NCBI GenBank assembly: GCA_027067015.1
Contig: JAMOMS010000280.1
Coordinates: forward strand, 1-5,567
DNA: 5,567 bases
From: Campylobacterales bacterium
GTDB taxonomy: Bacteria > Campylobacterota > Campylobacteria > Campylobacterales > Hydrogenimonadaceae
Reading direction: 5' to 3'
Shown here: positions 1 through 5,567 of the stretch, one piece after another
Position numbering within the stretch: the first letter of the stretch is position 1
Layout: every line of letters starts with the position of its first letter
Program-made: the position numbers and the translations under genes
Notes under the pieces: generated by a model
Database searches by the model: none
What the model was told of the DNA's origin: nothing
Seen by the model: the letters and a program-made list of their open reading frames with translations, nothing else

Positions 1-385
1 GGGTGCCGTCCAAAATAAGTTCAGGTGTCCTGGGCGCTTTGGTACGCTCTTTTTTTTGAGGTTGCGCCTTTTTATTTTTAGGTTGCAAGGAGACGATTTT
101 GTAGGGAATATGACGACGTTTTAAAATGCTGATGGTCTGCTCCATCTCAGACAATGAGTCGGTTTCATTGCAAAGAAGGCGGTAAAAGCCGTGATCTTTG
201 TCGATTTTGCAATTAAGTCCCGTTCTTTCTAAATCATCTTTGCGGTTTTGAAGATCGTCCAAAAAATCCGGTAACACGCGGTCAACTTCAAACGTGACAT
301 GCAAAGGTCCCGCGATACTTTGGCCAGCATAGAGTGACAAGATGGCGCCGATGGCGCCAAAGCGGCTTTTGAAAGAGTGTTTCAT
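1..385 (-). CDS. Exported protein of unknown function, 5' part (downstream bcs operon gene; truncated by window edge)
   Basis: An open frame of 128 codons begins at ATG 383-385 and runs off the window at base 1 without a stop. The start is supported by GGAAGG 9 nt upstream and by a signal-peptide-like N-terminus: basic KHSFKSR, hydrophobic FGAIGAILSLYAG, likely cleavage after QSIA near residue 25. The mature part has FEVDRVLPDFLDDLQNRKDDLE (31-53, probably helical), then a beta-alpha-beta-like unit (about 58-100; CKID, FYRLLCN, SEMEQTISILKRR, PYKIVSL) that resembles a SPOR repeat in layout, with cysteines at 59 and 72. A Lys/Gln/Pro-rich linker follows (101-121). The protein is therefore probably periplasmic or attached to the outer membrane. 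Its place directly after bcsB suggests a role in cellulose export or processing. An N-terminal extension of a TPR/BcsC-like exporter is possible, but nothing visible proves it. I do not recognise the family. No GH8 (BcsZ) signature is present in this part. Confidence 0.75.
   Translation of the reverse strand, partial: MKHSFKSRFGAIGAILSLYAGQSIAGPLHVTFEVDRVLPDFLDDLQNRKDDLERTGLNCKIDKDHGFYRLLCNETDSLSEMEQTISILKRRHIPYKIVSLQPKNKKAQPQKKERTKAPRTPELILDGT
341..358. repeat. Tandem 9-bp duplication in the signal peptide of the third gene
   Basis: The 9-mer GATGGCGCC occurs twice head to tail. On the coding strand the two copies encode an in-frame repeated Gly-Ala-Ile (residues 10-15) in the hydrophobic core of the signal peptide. 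Gain or loss of a unit by slippage would keep the frame. Confidence 0.7.
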
Positions 386-394
386 CCCGTATAA

Positions 395-400
395 CCTTCC
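395..400 (-). promoter_or_regulatory. Ribosome binding site of the third gene
   Basis: GGAAGG on the minus strand lies 9 nt before the ATG at 383-385. It has the same core as the bcsB site and supports this ATG as the start of the truncated exported protein. The hairpin at 404-422 sits just upstream and leaves the site exposed. Confidence 0.65.
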
Positions 401-403
401 GTT

Positions 404-422
404 ACCCCTCAAATAGAGGGGT
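404..422 (-). other. Intergenic hairpin between bcsB and the third gene
   Basis: A perfect 7-bp inverted repeat (ACCCCTC / GAGGGGT) with a 5-nt loop overlaps the first-transcribed base pair region of the bcsB stop codon by one base. On the transcribed (minus) strand it is followed by AACGGAAGG, not by a U-run, so it is not a normal intrinsic terminator for the operon. It could be an mRNA-stabilising or processing stem, or a weak attenuator between bcsB and the next gene. Its function is inference. Confidence 0.5.
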
Positions 423-3310
423 TAGCTTTTAGCGTTTTGATGGTGTTTACGTCTAAAGAGCCCCAAGAAGAGGCGCAGTACCCAGACAATAAAGAGCAAT
501 CCTACGATTGCGGCGGCAATATAGACATACGGATGCATCTGTAGCCACAAGGCGGCTGTGTCGATCCAATTGAGTTTGGAAAGGATATATTTGTCTTTGA
601 TATTGAATGAGAGCCCCTCTTCTTTGGCATGATTATAAAGAACCAGGTCTCCGGCAATATAGTGGCGGTTGGAGTAGCGATAGATGGATTCAATACCGCT
701 TTTGAGACATTTGGCGGTTGAAGCCGTAAACATTTGGACAACTTTATCCGCATTAAAGGGAGAGCGTGCCAACTGGACAATGAGCGTGCCGTCAACAAAA
801 TTCTCTTCATCCATCACGGTTTTGTAGCGGTATTTGGTGAGACGATCATCATCGAGGATATTTTGTTCATCAATAAACTTTTTGATAAACGGATAGGTTT
901 TTCTCAGACTGTCACCGCTAAATTGGATGGGCATATCTTTGCTCAGTGCCTGAATGGCAGGATCGCTGATGGTACCAAAGACGACAATATGCTTTTGTTT
1001 CTCTTTTTCATCCAGACGATCGGTAATGGTGAGGTAGTAGGGATACTCCTGCAGTGACTCGCTAAGCAGGAAAATAAAGTCCATCGCGGCGCCAAGCGTA
1101 TCGCGCTGTTTGTCGGCAAGATAGATCACGGTGTCTTGCAGGTCGGGGTAGATAGAGTAGGGGTACTCCGCGTCACGCACATACTCCAAATAGGGCATCT
1201 CTACCCACTTTTTGGCCTTGGGGAAGACAAAATAGGAGTCATCCATCACGGTAGCTACGAGATTTTCGGTATTAAAGACTTCGCACGGCCCTTTTTTGAG
1301 AGGAATGAGCGAGAAGTCAATGTGCATCTCGTTTTTACCCCGTGCCAAAAGATAGGAAGGGATACGAATTTTTTTGGTGAGGTCAATCAGCAAATTGGCG
1401 GGAGAGGCGCTTTGGCTCTCTTTTGCCCCTTTAAGGACGTCGACCTGATAGGCAAATTGGTCGTTAAGGAAAAAGTTGGCAACCGAATCTTCCCGAATGA
1501 CAGAAGGAAAGACATAGTGAAGTTTGGTCTCAATAAATTTTTTGGGATCTATGTAATCGTCAGGATAGAGTTTGAAATTAAGTTTGATGTTTTCAGGATA
1601 CCAACCTTTAAGAAGTTTGGTTTTGTATCCCAACTCGTCAAAATAGATCTTTTTGCCGGTCGGCAAAAAGTTTTTGGCTGTATAAGCTTCTGCGGGAGCG
1701 GGCAATATGACATTGCCGATATCAAGTCCCTGCCGGCTATAGACAGTAAGATCTTGTTTGAAAAGGGCGTAAAGCGCTTTTTCGTAGTTTCCGTTTTTGG
1801 GTGAAATGACAATGATGCCCTTTGAGACGTCAAGAGGGTTTTGGATTACGTTGATATCATGTTGAAGTTTTTCGGAAAGATAAAGACTTTCACTCATATG
1901 GTGACGTCTATGATATTCGGCATAGGTGTAAAGCTGACGAACCTCTACGGCATCAAGCGGGCGGTTATAGACAAGAAGCTGGTCAAACATGGCGTGGGCG
2001 TTATGGGCGTTATCCATGGCGATACCGCCAAGTGCGGCGCTGTTTTCTAATGAGACGCCTCTGTTTGCGACATCTCCGTAAAGGGCTCTAAGGTCTTGCA
2101 ACTCACCGTCAATAAAGAGGCGGCTGTTTTCAAGTGATGTGTTGTCAAATTGGGCGACAATATGGTACCAGCGGTCAGACTTTAGCCGATACTTGGTGCC
2201 GAAAAGATTGCCGCTTCCGGTTGTAAAGCCAATCTTCTCACCCTTTTGGATCAGCGCGTAAGCGCCAAAAGAGAAGAGGGTGTTTTCCGATGAGGCATCC
2301 GGTTTGTACCACATGGAGACGGTCACAGCCTGGGAGCCGTTAAGCGGAAGGTTGGAAAAGTTTACTTTTCCGCCGCGAAGCTGTAGGCTTTCGCCGGTCA
2401 TGGCGCCTTTTTGGGTAAAGGAGACGCCTTGCTCGGAGGGTTCAATGGCGATGTGATCGCGATTGATCCACGCTTCGCATCCGCCGTTATTAAAGTAAAC
2501 CGAGAGGATCGGTTCGGTTGCGCCTGTCAAATAGAATTTGCCGTAGTTGGCGCGGAGTATCTCTTTGGCCCTTTCGGGAGAGGCGATAATGACGTTATGT
2601 TTGGTGTTATCAAGTTTTGATGAGAGATCAAAGTGGGTCAAACGGAACTGAAGCATATTGCCGATGGCGGCGGTGACCATGGCGTATCTGTGAAGGGTTT
2701 GATTGTCGGGATCTTGGTCAATTAGATAGTGCACCGGCGTGGTGTCATACTGTTTTTGGTCAAACATGAAGTTGGGAATAGCCGAAACCGACTCGGGAAG
2801 AGGTTTGGGACGCACAACCAGCTCAAGGTAGCTGTTTTGAAGATCCAGCTCGGTCCATAAGGTTGAGTGGGTCCCGTCTTCACACTGAAGCGTGTAGTGC
2901 ATGATCGCTTCAAACGAGAGCTTGTTTTGACTTTTGAATAGCTTGGGGTCGATACTGAACTTGATGCCGGTTTTTACGTATTCGTCCAGTTTGAATTGGG
3001 AGACAACCTTGTCGTTAAAAAGGACGACACCGGCAGAGAGGTTGTTTAACAAAAGCGTTGAGGGGACATAGCGAATATAACCGCCGGCTTTAACCAGTTC
3101 CCATTTATCGGGAAGCGGGAAATCGATGGTGTAGCGGCCGTCAACGCCGCGTACGCGAATGGTGTTACGGTTGAGGTTGAGGTAATTCATGTGAATACGC
3201 AAAACCTTATACCCCTCCGGGGTCGTGTCAACTTCAATGGGGCGTTGCGGAACAACCGGGCCGGCTTGAAGGCCGAGTAGTAGGGCGAAAAAGAGTAGCA
3301 GTGCTCTCAC
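422..3310 (-). CDS. bcsB: Cellulose synthase periplasmic subunit BcsB with an inserted LamG domain
   Basis: BcsB is the membrane-anchored periplasmic partner that BcsA needs for activity, and it guides the emerging glucan. The 962-aa product starts with a signal peptide (hydrophobic 3-16, likely cleavage near LQA-G). CBD1 (about 30-170) has the family pattern HYTLQCED...LW at 138-152. The first flavodoxin-like module begins at about 173-290 (PNFMFD, then HNVIIASPERAKEIL) and resumes at about 483-560 (INVIQNP, KGIIVISPKNGNYEKAL, FLPTGKKIYFDEL). CBD2 follows at about 570-720 (FFLND, LLARGKNEMHIDF, C676, PYSIYPDLQDTVIYL), then a second flavodoxin-like module (about 725-905), a C-terminal helix (about 928-950) and a basic tail. 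Between the halves of the first flavodoxin-like module lies a LamG-like domain (about 296-466), which explains the extra length over typical BcsB (about 725-780 aa). The start is GTG, chosen because AGGAAGGA lies 6 nt upstream and the signal peptide begins there. One base separates it from the bcsA stop, so the two are probably co-translated. Database names such as 'cyclic di-GMP-binding regulatory protein' are misleading, because the c-di-GMP site is in BcsA PilZ. Confidence 0.95.
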   Translation of the reverse strand: MRALLLFFALLLGLQAGPVVPQRPIEVDTTPEGYKVLRIHMNYLNLNRNTIRVRGVDGRYTIDFPLPDKWELVKAGGYIRYVPSTLLLNNLSAGVVLFNDKVVSQFKLDEYVKTGIKFSIDPKLFKSQNKLSFEAIMHYTLQCEDGTHSTLWTELDLQNSYLELVVRPKPLPESVSAIPNFMFDQKQYDTTPVHYLIDQDPDNQTLHRYAMVTAAIGNMLQFRLTHFDLSSKLDNTKHNVIIASPERAKEILRANYGKFYLTGATEPILSVYFNNGGCEAWINRDHIAIEPSEQGVSFTQKGAMTGESLQLRGGKVNFSNLPLNGSQAVTVSMWYKPDASSENTLFSFGAYALIQKGEKIGFTTGSGNLFGTKYRLKSDRWYHIVAQFDNTSLENSRLFIDGELQDLRALYGDVANRGVSLENSAALGGIAMDNAHNAHAMFDQLLVYNRPLDAVEVRQLYTYAEYHRRHHMSESLYLSEKLQHDINVIQNPLDVSKGIIVISPKNGNYEKALYALFKQDLTVYSRQGLDIGNVILPAPAEAYTAKNFLPTGKKIYFDELGYKTKLLKGWYPENIKLNFKLYPDDYIDPKKFIETKLHYVFPSVIREDSVANFFLNDQFAYQVDVLKGAKESQSASPANLLIDLTKKIRIPSYLLARGKNEMHIDFSLIPLKKGPCEVFNTENLVATVMDDSYFVFPKAKKWVEMPYLEYVRDAEYPYSIYPDLQDTVIYLADKQRDTLGAAMDFIFLLSESLQEYPYYLTITDRLDEKEKQKHIVVFGTISDPAIQALSKDMPIQFSGDSLRKTYPFIKKFIDEQNILDDDRLTKYRYKTVMDEENFVDGTLIVQLARSPFNADKVVQMFTASTAKCLKSGIESIYRYSNRHYIAGDLVLYNHAKEEGLSFNIKDKYILSKLNWIDTAALWLQMHPYVYIAAAIVGLLFIVWVLRLFLGLFRRKHHQNAKS
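1913..2425 (-). other. LamG / concanavalin-A-like jelly-roll domain inside BcsB (residues ~296-466)
   Basis: This stretch of BcsB reads as a complete LamG-type (Laminin-G-like) beta sandwich. Its signatures appear in order: GESLQLRGGKVNF (306-318), QAVTVSMWYKPD (328-338), TLFSFGAYALI (344-354), DRWYHIVAQFDN (379-390), SRLFIDGELQDL (396-407), and the characteristic ending MFDQLLVYNRPLDAVEVRQLY (441-461). The MWYKPD, WYHIVAQFD, FIDGE and VYNRPLDAVEV blocks match those common in secreted LamG domains that bind glycans or proteins. It is followed by a short His/Arg-rich linker (EYHRRHHM at 465-472) before the flavodoxin-like module resumes. Domain edges are approximate. The ligand is unknown, and binding to the nascent glucan is inference only. 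Confidence 0.85.
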
Positions 3311-3311
3311 G

Positions 3312-5567
3312 TTATATCCTTCCTGTAATGTAGTTTTTAAATTGGTGAAATGTTACGGCATAAGCCTGCTTGAGCATGGCGTTTTTGTAGCCTTGCCGTA
3401 CGATATAAAAGAAACTTTTTAGCGGATTCATAATTGGCTTTCTCTTTTCAATCTCACTCCATTTGGTGGTGTTGCCGTATATGAGCTGAATCAGCTTTTG
3501 CCTGACGGGAATGTTATGATAAATATCATCAAAAACAAATATAATATGTTCTCCCCAGCCGTAAGTTCTTAAAAAATTGGCCGGTATTTCAAAAGGTTCA
3601 CCTTCGATGTCGGCGATTTCGATGGTGATCTTATTGGCTTCCTTAAGATACTGTTCGATCTTTTCTGACGGCCGATCGGGGCGGATGTTGATCCCCTTTT
3701 CACTAATGTCTTCTATAATTCCCGATAAACTTCGGTTATCGTAGATGATACGTGCTCTTGTTTGCAGGGGAACACGCACGTATCGTCGATACTCATGCTT
3801 CTCGCTCACAACTCCCAACGCGGCAAGTAGCAGAAGAAAGTTTAAAAGGTTCCATGCCGATGTCATAAGAATAACACCGGTCTCTTGCGGATAGTATATA
3901 TAACGGTAGATTGCAAAGACAAATCCAAGGGCTACCAATGTAAAGAGAATGACAAAAACCGTTGCAAGGTTTGAGACATGATCCTCGATGGTTTCAATCC
4001 CTTTGGGTGTCACTTTAAACTTGGGCTCCTTGGGATTTTTCAAAACGGATAGAATCGCCGGTAGGGTGAAAAACGATAGAACCGTTTCGTATAGTTCCGA
4101 AAAGAATGGGTTACGCACTTTTGCATATAAAAAATAGGACATGAGAATGGCCATGAGCATATGGGGAATGACATAGGCGACCATCTCCATGTTGTTGGCG
4201 TTGTAGATCTTGAGTCCAAAAAAGAGATACAAAAGGGGCGCGATATAAAAGATAACCCGTGAATAGGCGAAAAACCAGAAGAAACTGGCGGCGGTGTAAC
4301 TAAGCCTTTGATACCAACGTAACCCCTTTGAAAAAATGGGATTTTTTAGCAAAAATATCTGAATCATGCCCTGGGTCCAGCGGATTCTTTGTAGAACAAG
4401 CGCTTCGAAGGTTTCGGTTTGCAGGCCGCGAATCATCGGCTCATCCACATAGATACTTTTGTATCCTTTGTCGTGAAGCTTAATAGCCGTTTCTGCGTCT
4501 TCAGTGACCGTTTCACCTGCAATTCCGCCCAGCTCATCGATATGTTTGCGTCTTAAAACGGCGGCAGAGCCGCAGAAGAAGGCGCTGTTCCAAAAGTCGT
4601 TACCCAGTTGAATCTTTTTATAGAACATATCGTTTTCGCTGATGGCGGTATCACCCATGTAGAGGTTGCGTTCGATCGGATCGGGGTTGTAAAAAGCGTG
4701 GGGTGTCTGGACCAGAAAGACTTTGGGATCTTCGATGAACCAGCGTACCGTTCTTTGCAAAAACTGTTTGGCGGGAATATGGTCGGTATCCAAAATCAGC
4801 ACCAGGTCGCCATCGATCTTTTTGAGGGCGGTATTGAGGTTGCCCGCTTTGGCGTGTTCATTCTTTTCACGGGTCATATAAACGGCGCCGACCCAGTCAC
4901 AAAATTTTTTAAGCGACTCGTGTCGCTTTTGCGCCTCCTTGGCTTTAACGGGATCGGGGTCGCGGCGTTTTTGCTCGGTGCCGCCGTCATCAAGGAGGTA
5001 GACGGTGAACCGATCTTTGGGATAATCCAGCGCCAACGCGGCCAACACCGTGTTTTCTATAATGTTTTGCGGCTCGTTATAGGTAGGAATAAGCACATCC
5101 ACTTTGGGCAGTTTCTCAGGCGGTATGCCGGAGAGATCTTTTTTCTCCCGTTTGAGAATGTCGATGGTCGTAAAAATGCCAAGAAGGTAAATAAGAATCG
5201 CAAAAAGTTCAGCCGTATAGAGCAATATGGCACCGATGAAGTCGAAAAAGCCCTCATAGGTTAAAGACTCAAACGTACGCCACCATAAATAGCGTAGTAC
5301 TATCACCACGGCCAATGCTTTCACAAAGAGTTCCAACCACTTGGGCAGTTTCTCAAACGGCAAGACCAGCAAAACCACGCCCACGCCGAAATAGCCGATA
5401 AACATTTGGGTTTGAATGCTGTAGTGGGCGCTAACCAGAATATAAAGAATAAGTAAAACCGCGCCCCAAAGCAGATATTTCATGATGGGGTTTTGTGCCA
5501 AGAAAGAGAGGGGGGTGCTCTCCTCTTTTCTTTTGGCTTGTCGGGTAGAGACAGATGTACGATTCAT
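3312..5567 (-). CDS. bcsA: Cellulose synthase catalytic subunit BcsA (UDP-forming), c-di-GMP activated
   Basis: This inner-membrane family-2 glycosyltransferase polymerises UDP-glucose into beta-1,4-glucan and moves the chain across the membrane. All hallmark motifs are visible in the 751 aa: hydrophobic N-terminal helices (about 28-135); PTYNEP at 161-166; DDG at 193-195; NEHAKAGN at 236-243; DTD at 260-262; FYNPDP at 292-297; the finger-helix region SENDMFY at 310-316; FFCGSAAVLRR at 330-340; TED at 355-357 (catalytic base Asp); and QRIRW at 393-397. Four more membrane helices lie at about 421-587, with the gating loop FKVTPK at 517-522 between them. A PilZ barrel (about 589-690) carries both c-di-GMP motifs, RRYVR at 594-598 (RxxxR) and DISEKG at 620-625 (DxSxxG), so allosteric activation by c-di-GMP should be intact. 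The length is close to Rhodobacter BcsA (788 aa). The chosen ATG is the last codon in the window, so an upstream start cannot be excluded and its promoter and RBS are not visible. The basic N-terminus before the first helix makes this ATG plausible. It ends one base before bcsB. A non-cellulose product is unlikely given the motif match to BcsA. Confidence 0.97.
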   Translation of the reverse strand: MNRTSVSTRQAKRKEESTPLSFLAQNPIMKYLLWGAVLLILYILVSAHYSIQTQMFIGYFGVGVVLLVLPFEKLPKWLELFVKALAVVIVLRYLWWRTFESLTYEGFFDFIGAILLYTAELFAILIYLLGIFTTIDILKREKKDLSGIPPEKLPKVDVLIPTYNEPQNIIENTVLAALALDYPKDRFTVYLLDDGGTEQKRRDPDPVKAKEAQKRHESLKKFCDWVGAVYMTREKNEHAKAGNLNTALKKIDGDLVLILDTDHIPAKQFLQRTVRWFIEDPKVFLVQTPHAFYNPDPIERNLYMGDTAISENDMFYKKIQLGNDFWNSAFFCGSAAVLRRKHIDELGGIAGETVTEDAETAIKLHDKGYKSIYVDEPMIRGLQTETFEALVLQRIRWTQGMIQIFLLKNPIFSKGLRWYQRLSYTAASFFWFFAYSRVIFYIAPLLYLFFGLKIYNANNMEMVAYVIPHMLMAILMSYFLYAKVRNPFFSELYETVLSFFTLPAILSVLKNPKEPKFKVTPKGIETIEDHVSNLATVFVILFTLVALGFVFAIYRYIYYPQETGVILMTSAWNLLNFLLLLAALGVVSEKHEYRRYVRVPLQTRARIIYDNRSLSGIIEDISEKGINIRPDRPSEKIEQYLKEANKITIEIADIEGEPFEIPANFLRTYGWGEHIIFVFDDIYHNIPVRQKLIQLIYGNTTKWSEIEKRKPIMNPLKSFFYIVRQGYKNAMLKQAYAVTFHQFKNYITGRI
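3317..3324 (-). promoter_or_regulatory. Ribosome binding site of bcsB
   Basis: On the minus strand AGGAAGGA ends 6 nt before the GTG at 3308-3310. It lies inside the last codons of bcsA. It decides the GTG start and suggests that ribosomes finishing bcsA re-initiate at bcsB, which would keep the two subunits in balance. Confidence 0.8.

Noticed and set aside
404..430. Possible plus-strand intrinsic terminator (hairpin followed by ttagctttta)
   Set aside because: No gene on the plus strand ends here and the following T-run is interrupted. At most it could stop antisense transcripts.
734..1057. 107-codon open frame on the plus strand
   Set aside because: It is antisense to the second flavodoxin-like module of bcsB and has no recognisable features.
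1136..1804. 222-codon open frame on the plus strand
   Set aside because: It is antisense to bcsB, whose frame is fully supported by family motifs. The translation shows no domain-like pattern, so it is a shadow frame.
1990..2010. Short direct repeat gggcgttat in bcsB
   Set aside because: It encodes the NAHNAH stretch in a LamG loop. It has two short imperfectly spaced copies and no sign of a mobile or regulatory element.
4911..4928. 7-bp inverted repeat (AAGCGAC / GTCGCTT) with a 4-nt loop, next to A/T runs
   Set aside because: It sits inside bcsA codons for KRHESLK in the conserved glycosyltransferase domain. A stem of this size is expected by chance, and termination there would cut the operon.
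4608..5264. 218-codon open frame on the plus strand
   Set aside because: It lies opposite the catalytic domain of bcsA, including the DDG and DTD region. It is explained by codon bias of bcsA on the other strand.
3312..5567. c-di-GMP riboswitch or promoter controlling the operon
   Set aside because: c-di-GMP control is visible only at protein level (PilZ). The region upstream of bcsA lies outside the window, so no promoter or riboswitch can be claimed.

Overview
The window holds the core of a bacterial cellulose synthase (bcs) operon. Three genes run on the minus strand, so transcription goes from base 5567 toward base 1. The order is bcsA (inner-membrane catalytic subunit with a C-terminal PilZ c-di-GMP sensor), then bcsB (periplasmic, membrane-anchored partner), then the 5' part of a third exported protein that runs off the window at base 1. 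The genes are tightly packed. One base separates bcsA from bcsB, and 36 bases separate bcsB from the third gene. Both downstream genes have GGAAGG-type ribosome binding sites.

Region by region: 3312-5567 is bcsA, whose ATG lies exactly at the window edge. Its full set of glycosyltransferase motifs (DDG, DTD, TED, QRIRW), gating loop and PilZ c-di-GMP motifs is intact, so it should be a c-di-GMP-activated, UDP-glucose-dependent beta-1,4-glucan synthase and translocase. 422-3310 is bcsB, with a GTG start, signal peptide, two carbohydrate-binding-like and two flavodoxin-like modules, and a C-terminal membrane anchor. At 962 aa it is about 180-240 aa longer than the well-known BcsB proteins (about 725-780 aa from memory). 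The surplus is explained by a complete LamG/concanavalin-A-like domain at about residues 296-466 (1913-2425), set inside the first flavodoxin-like module. This is the most interesting feature of the window. 386-421 is a short intergenic gap with a 7-bp hairpin that touches the bcsB stop codon. 1-385 encodes the first 128 residues of a secreted protein with a possible SPOR-like beta-alpha-beta unit and a basic linker. I do not recognise the family.

The expected working model is as follows. BcsA polymerises glucose and threads the glucan across the inner membrane when c-di-GMP binds PilZ. BcsB receives the glucan in the periplasm, and the added LamG domain may give it an extra glycan- or protein-binding surface. 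The third protein would act further along the periplasmic or outer-membrane export path. No bcsZ (GH8), bcsQ or recognisable bcsC sequence is visible within the window.

The source is a Gram-negative bacterium with moderate GC (mid-40s percent by eye, not computed). The lean operon would fit Campylobacterota such as Sulfurimonas- or Sulfuricurvum-like lineages, but this is a low-confidence guess that needs a database search. There is no gene-free stretch longer than 300 bases, and I saw no RNA genes, mobile elements or CRISPR arrays.
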